From assembly GCA_029339505.1 (NCBI GenBank), contig JAQISU010000033.1:7240001-7304000 (forward strand): a stretch of 64,000 nucleotides of DNA. The letters are read 5' to 3'. This DNA is from Unio delphinus (Eukaryota; Mollusca; Bivalvia; Unionida; Unionidae). The notes beneath the pieces are model-generated. The model ran no database searches. It was given only the letters and a program-made list of their open reading frames with translations, and was not told the DNA's origin. Below, in pieces: positions 41,911-51,520 of the stretch; the first letter of the stretch is position 1, and the number at the start of each line of letters is the position of its first letter. The translations under genes and the position numbers were made by a program.

Positions 41911-42456
41911 ATGATTTCATCAACTCAATGTCGCTATGATCAGGTCAGAGAATTTCAGAATAGACTCAAAACCCTCACTGAGGAGTATCAAATAAAAATA
42001 AAAAAATACCGACGAAGAATCACCGCAATTGATGTTATTATATACTCGGTGTCAAGCGTTCTCACTGGTGCCGGAATAATACTAGCATCTGTTACAATGA
42101 TTGCCCCGGTCGTAGTTCCAATTTGCATTTCTGCGGTGGCTACAATCGGGGGTATATCAACCGGGATAGCAAAAAAGATATCATCATGCAGCCAGAGTAA
42201 ACTGCAGAATTACTTACTTCAATTTCATATTGCATCAACCGCATACTCGCAATTATCATTGATGATATCGTCGTCACTCGATAATACGATTATATCAGAT
42301 AGTGAATTCTCAGCGATGGTCAGTATTTTTGATTCCGCGATATCGAAATTAGAGCGACAACATGAGTATAATAACAATGACAACACCGATGGAATCAGAA
42401 AACACGAACCCAAAAAACAAAATGATCTCAATAATATCAACATTACCAGATTGTGA
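41911..42456 (+). CDS. Two-TM membrane protein of the late block
   Basis: 181 aa. An N-terminal helix (REFQNRLKTLTEEYQIK) and a basic KKYRRR lead to two adjacent hydrophobic segments (VIIYSVSSVLTGAGIILASV and VVVPICISAVATIGGISTGI), then a helical, Ser-rich cytoplasm-like part (CSQSKLQNYLLQFHIAST). It resembles small membrane proteins found beside fibre genes in related elements. The C-terminal Asn-rich end lies in a duplicated segment. Possible role in envelope-like membrane interaction or entry; unproven. Confidence 0.7.
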   Translation: MISSTQCRYDQVREFQNRLKTLTEEYQIKIKKYRRRITAIDVIIYSVSSVLTGAGIILASVTMIAPVVVPICISAVATIGGISTGIAKKISSCSQSKLQNYLLQFHIASTAYSQLSLMISSSLDNTIISDSEFSAMVSIFDSAISKLERQHEYNNNDNTDGIRKHEPKKQNDLNNINITRL

Positions 42457-42612
42457 GTTCTCAGTGATGGTCAGTATTTATGATTCCTCGATACCAAAAT
42501 TAGAAATAAATCATGAGTATAATAACAATGACGACACCGCAGGAATTACTTCAACGAATAGTGGAGAACACGAACCCAGTACAAACAAGCATGATATCAA
42601 TAACATCAACGA
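42305..42612. repeat. Tandem duplication of about 152 bp at a gene overlap
   Basis: Segments 42305-42456 and 42457-42612 are similar (both contain catgagtataataacaatga and a gaacacgaaccca stretch). The first holds the end of the membrane-protein ORF and, in another frame, an incomplete penton-like N-terminus (from 42362). The second carries the penton start actually used (42513). Confidence 0.85.
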
Positions 42613-43904
42613 ATCCAGAATTCAGTGTGAATTTCCCCTCTCCGGTCCCAGTGAAGGAGATAGCGCTAGCAAAACTACGAGTGTATCACAGTTGGCCTAA
42701 TATCAGATCAAAATCATTTGGTGGTCAACAACCCAATAATTCTTTAGTGTTTGCAAATAAGAATAAACCCGACGGAACCCCAGACTGGAAAGTTGTTTCG
42801 ATACCAACAGGGTCATACCAAATCGAACAAATCAATGATGAATTCGCGCGTAGAATAAAATCGATTACTGGAACAGAATCGAAAATCGCTATAACAGTTC
42901 ATGAACCAACACTATCATCCGCAACTGAGATAAGCACAGAAGGATACGTAGTAGATATCTATCAAAGCTCAATAAGAACCGTACTAGGATGGCCTGAATT
43001 ACCACCAGGGGGAGAAACCGTTGATGTACCAGAACCACAAAAATCTGATTATATCACCGACAGAATAAAACCCGATAATCCAATAAGGAGTTATGAAGAT
43101 CACAGAATCACTATACAATTTTTTGGTCTTGGATACCAACCAACTGGGAAAGAGAAGCCAGAGGAGGGAATAGAGGGATATCATTTTGTTGACAAACCTA
43201 AAATCGTTAAAAATTTCACAGCAATGAATAATGATTTTTCACTGTTGTTAATATCTCTTAAATCCGGCTCTCTCACCCGAGATGAATTTATCAGCGTCGT
43301 AGAAACATGCAATAAAATTATCGACGATATGGAAACATTTAACCTAAAAATTATTCAGGATATATTAGATGACGATAATCCCCTATCGAGAACAAGATTT
43401 GCATCAGAATATAATATCCCCGTTAAGGATATTCCAACATTTAAACTACCCGGATATAACGTACCAGAACTAAAAAAACTTCTCAGTGATGCCATCGATG
43501 TTGGTTTCAAAATAATTCATGATACATGGAAAAAAACAGCATCACAGGAAATAAAAATCCTCAAACACAATAATGACCCAGACGGTGGCGGCAGGCATAT
43601 CGCTCCGTTCAACGTGAATATTTCATCGGTGATTGCGCTCAATTTAGTATGCGATGTTATCGAAGGAAGCTATCAAATTAATCTCGAACGATCAAATCAA
43701 GCTCAGCAGGGATATATTCTTTATTCGTTTGCAACAACAGCTCCTCCAGGATTCCTAATTATTGAAAACCCAATTAATCCTGTCTACATGCGATGCCATA
43801 ATAATTCATTAACCAGAATTAATTTCAAACTCACCGACCAGTCAAATAATCTGATTGATTTACAAGAAGAGGTGTTAGCGATTAGTCTGTTTGTGAGATC
43901 CTAA
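42513..43904 (+). CDS. Penton-like minor capsid protein with a large central insert
   Basis: 463 aa. The N-terminal part (FSVNFPSPVPVKEIALAKLR, YHSWPNI, IPTGSYQIEQINDEFARRI, TVLGWPELP) and C-terminal part (VNISSVIALNLVCDVIEGSY, GYILYSFATTAPPGFLIIEN, FKLTDQSNNLID) match the single-jelly-roll penton proteins of Polintons. Between them (residues about 170-360) is a helical, Asp/Lys-rich insert (LKSGSLTRDEFISVVETCNK; LKKLLSDAIDVGFKIIHDTW) that is unusual for the family as I know it. It would occupy the capsid vertices. Frame open; last gene before the right terminus. Copies at 26359 and 63665. Confidence 0.82.
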   Translation: MSIITMTTPQELLQRIVENTNPVQTSMISITSTNPEFSVNFPSPVPVKEIALAKLRVYHSWPNIRSKSFGGQQPNNSLVFANKNKPDGTPDWKVVSIPTGSYQIEQINDEFARRIKSITGTESKIAITVHEPTLSSATEISTEGYVVDIYQSSIRTVLGWPELPPGGETVDVPEPQKSDYITDRIKPDNPIRSYEDHRITIQFFGLGYQPTGKEKPEEGIEGYHFVDKPKIVKNFTAMNNDFSLLLISLKSGSLTRDEFISVVETCNKIIDDMETFNLKIIQDILDDDNPLSRTRFASEYNIPVKDIPTFKLPGYNVPELKKLLSDAIDVGFKIIHDTWKKTASQEIKILKHNNDPDGGGRHIAPFNVNISSVIALNLVCDVIEGSYQINLERSNQAQQGYILYSFATTAPPGFLIIENPINPVYMRCHNNSLTRINFKLTDQSNNLIDLQEEVLAISLFVRS

Positions 43905-43957
43905 AGACTTGATCAAATCATTTATTATTTTTTGTTAACCCAGTGATGAAATCACTA

Positions 43958-44222
43958 AGCAGCAGAGAGGGTGGATGACAACAAGTTGCGACCAAAATTA
44001 ATTAAAAAATCGTAAAAGTCTCCGTTTTAATTTTTTTAGTTAAAATGAGATTTCGTAGGGAAGGCTCGTTAAGATTTCAATCAATTTTTTGTCTGAAAAC
44101 GTTGTAGGGTTTGCCCCTGAGACATTTTTTTTGGTTAAAATGAGATCGTAGGAAGGCTCGTTTTAATGATTTCAATCAGAATTTTGTCTGAAAACGTTGT
44201 AGGGTTCACCCTCTCTGCTGCT
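43958..44222. repeat. Right terminal inverted repeat of element B
   Basis: 265 bp, the inverse of 29217-29481 with four differences. The same internal tandem units and the same bracketing AGCAGCAGAGAGGGTG sequences. Confidence 0.95.
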
Positions 44223-44227
44223 GCTTT
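44223..44227. repeat. Target-site duplication of element B, right copy (GCTTT)
   Basis: Matches 29212-29216 exactly. Confidence 0.85.
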
Positions 44228-44371
44228 CGTCAAGGATATTTTATTTGGCCCTCCGTAAGCTATCTGCTCACGCTTCAAAGTTATCTTTGTCAAACATGTA
44301 ACAGAAATTTTCGATTGGAATTTCTTTGCCTGAAGAGGAGTCAGGGTGACATTAACATGACTATATGACAT
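44223..44371 (-). pseudogene. Ala-rich membrane-active protein, 5' half, element C/D copy
   Basis: MSYSHVNVTLTPLQAKKFQS with GGPNKISLTK matches the first 55 residues of the B protein at 39965. It runs to the B insertion point. The other half is at 29050-29216. Confidence 0.88.
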
Positions 44372-44401
44372 TTTATTTAGATAACGGATCATCTAATTGA
44401 G

Positions 44402-45532
44402 TTATGTTTTTGGATTGTATTGTATGTTTTCTATTGGCGCGTCAACTACTTTCATCCGCCCACCAACTTTGTCGAGTAACATTGCCTTGTCACTAAGAAT
44501 AACAGCTACCGCTCTATTGTCGCCTGCATCAACATGAGCACGAAAGACTATATGAACGACGGTTTGCCTATATAAATCCATATGTTCCAACGAGAAGTAA
44601 TATATTTGATACAACGTTGTAAATTCTCGCTGAGATATTAGCATTGCCGTCTCAATATCTAGGTCACGTTCTAGAAAAGTCATCAACAGATGATACGCCC
44701 GTGCAACATGGTTAAGTCCAAAATTCATGATTATATCCTCGTACGGTTCTTGATGACCGTTTACTCGTAATGAAACCTGTGTAACATCGAGCTGGTCAAA
44801 TACCATCGGGCTGTGCAATTGATTACCTACTCAATTAGTTCGTTGAAGTACAACGAAAATATACTTTGGAGGAGCTATTCCGTGTTGTGAAGATAAATGC
44901 CAATTGAACAATCCTGCGGCGGGGAGACCAGTGGCGCTATATGTAGTTACCATTTGCCAAGACAACAATGATTTACCACCTGCTTCCATAAAAGACATTA
45001 GTCGTTGCTCGTGATCAACTGAATGAGTCAACGCAGGCATCCACAGCGACAGTTTTGTCAAAATTACCTTACCCCGGTCATTTTCTCGAGCGGCCATATC
45101 CGCTGAAACCCTCCATATTGCATCGTTGTCATTTTCTTTTCTGTTGAGTACAATTGTTTGTTTTGCACCGAATACAATTTTTTTTAACATCTCGATAAAA
45201 TCCAAATATATGAGAGAGATAGGAATCGCACAGGAATACTCCCCATTGGCATTTAACAAATCCTTACTAGCTGCAAATCCAAGATTATAATCCATATTTT
45301 GGTTGATGATCATATCCTCGATATTAACGCGAGCGGATGATGGACCTGTACGATCGGCTGGTTGTCCCACGATAAATTGTTTATGATCTGAGTTATCCGA
45401 TGTATCCTTATGGAACACCATAGAAGGTCCAACTGTTTTCTCATAATCGTCTGAATATCTCATTAAACCTAGAATAGTAGTTGCTACGTCAACGTTCTCT
45501 TGAATTGCCTCAGCTCGCCTCAAAATCACCAA
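44402..45532 (-). pseudogene. Major capsid protein, element C/D copy
   Basis: Two open pieces (44831-45532 and 44402-44818) align to B residues about 115-471: NVDVATTILGLMRYSDDYEK, ANGEYSCAIPISLIYLDFIE, MVFDQLDVTQVSLRVNGHQE and IYYFSLEHMDLYRQTVVHIV. A frame change with a stop near 44825 splits it. The first ~115 residues are deleted, so the gene joins directly to the end of the next one upstream. Confidence 0.88.
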
Positions 45533-45539
45533 TAGATTG

Positions 45540-45949
45540 ATAGTCCTTAGGTTTTAACAGTTGTAAATTCTGGCAGATTAATTTTTTAGCCTCATCGGTA
45601 AATTTATTCGCAAAAGAAAACTTTTTTGAGGTCCACCAACGGCACCTTCTTCTTCTTCAGCTTGAGATTGCGACTGAGCTTCGGTGAACTGTTTCAACAA
45701 CTGATAAATTCCTTTTTTCGTATCGTCGTCAGGGGTATCTCGAAATATAGCTTTCTGAATACCCGCAGTTGTCTTTTCAGTGGCGGCAGTTATAGCCGTT
45801 TCAGTGGCGGTAGCAGACATTTCAGTGGCTGTAGTCCTCGGCTTAAATAATCTTTCTGTACCAGTTACAAAATCAACATAATAATCTTGTCGTCGTTTAA
45901 GTTTTTCTTTAAGTCTATCCCGTACAGGAATATATTCTTTAATCGCAGC

Positions 45950-46048
<99 letters not shown>

Positions 46049-46078
46049 CTAATCTAGAATAACAAGATTCTCCAACAT
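45540..46078 (-). pseudogene. 322-aa late protein homolog, element C/D copy
   Basis: RERLAAIKEYIPVRDRLKEK and GTERLFKPRTTATEM match the start of the B protein. The middle (TAATEKTTAGIQKAIFRDTP) also aligns, and the C-terminal half is missing. The N-terminal RLARER coding sequence has expanded into a long GA microsatellite. It faces away from the terminus at 46280. Confidence 0.8.
45953..46046. repeat. (CT)n/(GA)n expansion inside a coding sequence
   Basis: About 94 bp of CT (GA on the coding strand, Arg-Glu codons) with one interruption, exactly where B encodes ARERL. Confidence 0.92.
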
Positions 46079-46254
46079 TTGCTATATATTAACACGTATA
46101 TGATTAATTAATCGCAACCTACCCCCCTTCCCCTCGCAACAACATGAAAACCTAAAAATTAATCATCATTGAATTACTGTTATTAAGTTAAAAGTAGAGC
46201 TACAGAATGACAATAAAATAACTGATTTTTACTTAAAAAAAGGCTGTACAAATT

Positions 46255-46280
46255 TTGTAGGGTTCAGTCTCTCTGCTGCT
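46255..46280. repeat. Right terminus remnant of element C/D
   Basis: Reads inward on the minus strand AGCAGCAGAGAGACTGAACC then CTACAA, which matches the outer end (not the inner end) of the B terminal repeat, so the element lies to its left. Confidence 0.8.
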
Positions 46281-46747
46281 CCGATTAATAGAGTTGTTCT
46301 AAAATAAATTGGGGCGCCAGCCCGAAGGTGTTTCATAAACATCCCCCATTACGTTTGAATAACGTTTTTTTTTTGTATCTATCCCTGGACTCGATTCTTG
46401 GGGTGGGTGGGTGGGTGCATGAAGTCTAAATGCATAACCAGCCTTCTGAATATTTCATAACTTCGTTTCGCTTAGAAAATTCTGTGGAGGTATTCTATGG
46501 GAGCCCCTTAAAGAAATAGTAGCTTGGATGCAAAAAGCTCTATGTCACACTCAAGGTAACACCACAGGGCATTCAGAAAGAATGTCGGCCATAAGAAACG
46601 GTCAAAGGGTCAAAGATAATTCTTAAAACTGAAAAATGAGTTATCAGAGACAACGAAGAGAGGAAAAAAGGACAATATGAAAGACAAGCGCTCATCATGC
46701 TACTTTGTTCTGTAAAAAAAATAATTGAAAGTTCTATTTATTTTATA
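46281..46747. other. No recognisable gene
   Basis: Flanking DNA between the C/D terminus and the orphan helical pseudogene. Contains a ggtgggtgggtgggt run near 46401. No domain seen. Confidence 0.45.
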
Positions 46748-47083
46748 ATGAACTACGAAAATATCAATGATATAATTTTTGCTGTTACAAATTCAAAAAA
46801 TCAAGGAATAAAATTATCAAATAAACTAAATTGTGACAAAATTAACTCTGACCTTTAGTACTTGCAATAGCTTAAATTTCATAATGTATACATGTTACCG
46901 TCGGAATATAGATTAATTATGGAAATTCAACATTCTGTTAATGCATCATTAGCGGATAGCAATAGAAAAATACGAGCGAAATTATCAAAACAAGATGAAA
47001 TGAAGAAAAATAGTTATTCACGTCTCAGACAACTAAATAAGTTTATACAAAGTGAAAGTACAAAACCGATTCAGGGTAACTAA
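46748..47083 (+). pseudogene. Orphan copy of the small helical early protein
   Basis: Starts MNYENINDIIFAVTNSKNQG in a TTTTATAATG context, with two in-frame stops, then MLPSEYRLIMEIQHSVNASL and a basic helical end. It matches 36426-36782 and 24880-25236. No other viral gene is beside it, so it is a fragment of a further element. Confidence 0.82.
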
Positions 47084-48032
47084 AGCAGCTTCTAAACAAC
47101 GCAGCGAAAGTTAGCCAGAGCACAGAAATATTTATTCAAATTTTTTTTACTACTAAATCATACACGCTGATTTCATCAGCGCTGATATGTTTACTAATTC
47201 TAAAAGGTTGATTAGCTTCCATCAAAAACATCACATACTGGATTAAACGAGATTACCGTTGCAATATTTACATTTCCAGATGATATGTGTCTCCCACCCC
47301 AATCTGGGTTATTTTTATGCTTAAGGTAGCACCCCTGGGATATTTGTTTTTCCATCCAGCGAGTATAAGAGGATAGTTTTAATTGAAAAGATCGCTGATA
47401 GATTTCTTTAGTTGTTCGGTTGCAAGTTCAGATATTACAAATATCGGTAACTGTTATTCGGTTATTTTAAAATGATCAAGAAATCGCTATAAACTGTCAC
47501 ATTGCAGATATGAATGAAGACATTTTGAAGTTACGTTGAAAATCCAATGCAGAACAGATGATTTCCTATTTCCGTACTATTTTGTTTAAGTCTATGTTTT
47601 ACTTCTGAATACACTACAGTATTGACAATGCTTCCTAGTAGAACATGGTCAATGAGCAGCTATCTGTATGCAAACAAACATGGAACTTGTGGCATTAAAC
47701 ATGATGTTCTTTTCCAGGTAGTATACGTAACTAATGGATATCACATATGTTGTTCGTGATTATATTAATACTATTAGTATAACTACACTCACGTTGTAAC
47801 ATCCAGTCTTTCAGGTGATTCCAGTCACTCTCTTCGCTCTTCCTTGGTCGCGGTTTCTGCACTAATATGCATGTCGATTCTTCCACCATTACCACTGCGC
47901 CTGTTTAAGAGTACTATGTGTACACCTATTACATCAAGAACATTAATAACCTATATCATCGTTCCTCTTCTTCGGTTTCCCCCTTCTCGTATCACATAAA
48001 ACCATCATTGTTTATACCATTATCTATTTCAG
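47084..48032. other. No gene seen; probably intron before the Ig exon
   Basis: AT-rich sequence without domains, ending in a pyrimidine-rich acceptor (tatctatttcag, AG at 48031-48032). Confidence 0.5.
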
Positions 48033-48191
48033 ACAGCTGAAAAGCAATTTCCAACAAATGTCTTTCAGGCAGATGATGGGTCTCTTGATATAATCGGTTT
48101 GACTTTAGAAAATAAAGGTCCTTACTTTTGTCAAGTCATCACACACTGTGGAAGATATAGCTCAGCACGGTTCTGGGTCAATATTCAGTAG
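48033..48191 (+). CDS. Host terminal exon encoding the C-terminal half of an Ig domain
   Basis: TAEKQFPTNVFQADDGSLDI, then LTLENKGPYFCQVITHCG and RFWVNI before a TAG at 48189-48191. DGSLDI...L...NKGPYFCQV is the E-F strand signature of an I-set/V-set Ig domain, with the Tyr-x-Cys motif. The first half (with the first Cys and Trp) must be in an earlier exon. The exon follows a good splice acceptor, and an AATAAA lies 71 bp after the stop. The parent protein is probably a secreted or adhesion molecule; a TSR exon is on the same strand at 7085. Confidence 0.8.
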   Translation, partial: TAEKQFPTNVFQADDGSLDIIGLTLENKGPYFCQVITHCGRYSSARFWVNIQ

Positions 48192-48261
48192 CAGAAGCGG
48201 AACAATTATCAAACTGAAAAAGTAACGATTCTGTCAGTGACTGTCATGTTGTTTTCTCAAT

Positions 48262-48267
48262 AATAAA
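48262..48267 (+). promoter_or_regulatory. Poly(A) signal AATAAA of the Ig-domain gene
   Basis: Canonical hexamer 71 bp after the stop codon of the terminal exon. Confidence 0.6.
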
Positions 48268-49023
48268 GAAATGCTTTGGCACATTGTCATCTTTTCTATC
48301 AAACATACCGAACAACATTGCCAAATGTTGTCTGATCTATACAAAATACATTAGAGCACGTACAAGTACACAACCGCTGAAGGTCTTTCTTTAAGCACCC
48401 AAGGATTTGTTCTAACTATAATATATGCATTCGTAAACAGAAAGACTTTACATTGCATTTCAAGTCTAAAACTGTATACATTACAGGATGTCGTACATTA
48501 TACCATACTATCTGATCATGGTAGGAGAGATATATACCACAAATCTTTAATTCAACTTAGTACTCTCACCATGGTTTAATTCTCTCAAAACAATACTTGT
48601 AATGTTGTGTAGATCTTACAGTAAGATCACAACACAGGTTTAACGAGTGATTATGCTTATTCCAGCACTGTTCTATATATTTAACTGTATGTTTGTTGGT
48701 TTAATATTTTATTTCCTTACATGCTATTGTAATGTAATATTGTATGCCAAATTGATTATACCCAACATTGAGTTTATTTCTAACTGACCAAATTGATGTT
48801 TGGATATATTAATTTTATTGCATTTTATGTTAGAAACTAATAATGGCTTTATTATGCTCTTTTTGGATGTTTATTCAGGTAAAGATCAAAAGTAAATATG
48901 TTTATTCCTAAGTGAACTTTGCAGGTTCTTTTAGTAAGTAAACAAAGCATTAAAAGGGTATTTTCCATTAGGTAATCGTTTTTTTTAGCAAATATTATTT
49001 ATGATCCTTGATGTCATGTAAAG

Positions 49024-49340
<317 letters not shown>

Positions 49341-50759
49341 ATTCATACTTTAACATATGGATCTTCAAGTTGTATTATAGGGTGACCAGTTCCGGTTGAA
49401 TTTTATTTTCTTCAAATTATTAAATTAAAGTGTTTATTGTGTCTGCTAAAACGAAAGTACTCGGGTAAAATACTTGCATGCAGACAATCACTGGATTTTA
49501 TGATATATTCCAAACTGGCATTATATTACAGTTATTTAACAAAAGACTGTTGACACATCCATAACCTATAGCAGAACGTCATCGCCTTCAGTTTGCATCT
49601 CTTCGGGAAGTTTACTGAATTTTATTCAGGACTGTAAGTTACTTTGATTTGTGTCTGATTTTTTTCTTTGATCATTTTAGCATTCAATTCGCAATACCAT
49701 GAGTTCATTGTTTCGTTTTCACTTAGTATTCTAGGGAAATAAACAAATCGTTTTAAATTTTACAAGCTTATTGTCGTTCACTATTTTGTAAACTATTGTA
49801 TGAGAATTTGCTCATAAATGAAAATTCGGCACTTCTCCTTGTAATACGAATTTTGCTAAACTATTTCCGAAAACTTTATTTCTGAACTTTAAATTCCACT
49901 TGTTTTGGATTTATTTCAAATCCAGGTATTATTTCACGTTTTATAAATCTTTAATGAATTTAAGACGCTTTAAAATACGATATCTAAAGTGGATATATTT
50001 ATTTCTAATCCCACCAATAAACAGTAAGATTCTTGGAGAAAGAAGAATGGACATTCTGAGGCAAAAGAATTTTTTAACGATGCAATAAATAATAAATAGT
50101 TTGGTGCAATATTTTGTGTAAAAAAAATGTTTTGGATAAAAATGCTTTCGATTTGATTATTGAGTTATTATTAGATTCTAACATAAAAGTCAAGAAATTA
50201 CAATTATGAAACAATATGAGATTAGAGTTAAGAAAGCGTGAACTTCAGAAGAGAAAGAAGAGAAACAAATACAATTAAGATAAAAGTAGAGAAGAGCATG
50301 CGATTGAAGAAAGAAGAGGCAAATGCATTTAGATAAGGAGTATAGAGAGACGATATCTAATTAGAGAAAGAAGACGGAGAGACAAATACAGTGACAGAAA
50401 ATGGAAAGGCTAATGAAATTACTGAACGAAGAAACATAAATGCATATGCAATTGGAGAAAAAGGAAAGCGAGGCTAATACAAATACAAAGAGATGGAACT
50501 AATCAAGAGAGCGAATATTAAATTAAATTTATATTTGAAGAATTATAGTTGGCAAGTGAAAAGGACGTCCCACTTTACATACAAATTCAAGTTGTGATTT
50601 CCTGAGAATATTAGGTTAGTGTCCAGTTTTAGAGCAAAAGATATACATAAATTTTGCCTCATTGTGACAACATTGCTGAAAATTTGAAATAACCAAGCGA
50701 GCATTGTACTATATTACTACAGAGTGCAGGTTTTAGGGAAGCACGATCTGTCGATGACT

Positions 50760-51040
50760 CCCTCTCAGTACAGCAATGTTGACTATGATTTGATTATGGA
50801 ATCTATTTTTAAGTGTTATGAGTTGTCACTGATGCTTATCGTCAAAGGTATATGAACTATATAAAAGACGCTGGACAAACTCATGTCGACCTTGCAAGAG
50901 ATAAAGAGCAGTTATTTGATATGTTGTGCTTAGCCATGAAAGTTAATCAAGATTATGAAACTCGAAGACAACTCATATTAATTGACGAGTGCAAGAACTG
51001 CATTCTTAGTGATGTTAAGACTTATCTTGATAAGCATTAA
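50760..51040 (+). pseudogene. Gag capsid-type remnant of the LTR element
   Basis: MNYIKDAGQTHVDLARDKEQ, LFDMLCLAMKVNQDYETRRQ and IDECKNCILSDVKTYLDKH follow the SCAN/retroviral-capsid-like pattern of Gag proteins in animal gypsy elements. Confidence 0.65.
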
Positions 51041-51260
51041 GTCGCAATTCATAAAGAGCTGCTCATTCTGTTGATGAGTATTCCTCAGCTCGTAACGTTT
51101 CTTTTTAAAATAACTTGTCTACTCAGCAGTGATCTGCTACAAAGGTATTCAAGACTAATAATAGCCTTCTAAATGTAAATCTGGCACAATTTTTAATATT
51201 TAATTCTGTGATAATATTTATCAGACCTCATTATATTTTCCTACGCGTACCTATTGCAAG

Positions 51261-51520
51261 GGTGGCTTAGAGTGGCCGAGTGGTCTCAAGCGCTCTCGGT
51301 TACGAATCATTTCTATTTCACTTCTCTTTGCTTGGGTCCGAGTCTCAGATTCGGCCAATGTGGGTATGTGAGAAAGCTTGCCAGTAGGTTCTCGTGGGTC
51401 GTTGGTTCTTTCTGGCGGTATTCAAGGGTTCTTCCTCTATCATTAATACTGGCAGCCATGTATATCCTATTGTATCCTGCAACATGGCGTTAAACCCTGT
51501 AACAACAACAATAACGTATA
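51261..51520 (+). mobile_element. tRNA-derived SINE (MetaSINE-like)
   Basis: The head has pol III promoter boxes: box A gtggccgagtgg (51272) and box B gggtccgagtctc (51335). The body (ccagtaggttctcgtgggtc, then taatactggcagccatg) resembles the central domain of SINEs common in molluscs and other lophotrochozoans. The tail is gcgttaaaccctg followed by an AAC repeat. Not a functional tRNA gene. Confidence 0.8.

Larger units (their letters stand above)
29217..44222 (+). mobile_element. Element B: near-complete 15,006-bp Polinton/Maverick (adintovirus-like) provirus-transposon
   Basis: Bounded by 265-bp inverted repeats and a 5-bp duplication. It encodes the hallmark Polinton set: packaging ATPase, DDE integrase, PolB, adenain-like protease, double-jelly-roll capsid and penton-like proteins, plus a PLA2, two HNH proteins, a fibre-like protein and several small virion proteins. 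Early genes occupy the left half, late genes the right. It is not intact: PolB and PLA2 carry in-frame stops, and both also have frame changes. The near-identity of the termini shows it inserted recently relative to A and C/D. Confidence 0.95.
20550..46280 (+). mobile_element. Element C/D: old Polinton-like copy, interrupted by element B
   Basis: The left part (20550-25236) has the early genes in B order. The part from 25250 leftward-coded to 29216, continued at 44223-46078, has the late genes on the minus strand. The right terminus at 46255-46280 reads as an outward-facing terminal repeat. Removing B and its duplicated GCTTT leaves about 10.7 kb. All genes except 24880-25236 and perhaps the small ORFs at 25.4-26.3 kb are broken. 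That C and D are one element is inferred from order and the single fitting terminus. Confidence 0.75.

Noticed and set aside
51261..51350. tRNA gene
   Set aside because: Box A and box B are present but the stems do not form a proper cloverleaf, and a SINE body and AAC tail follow.
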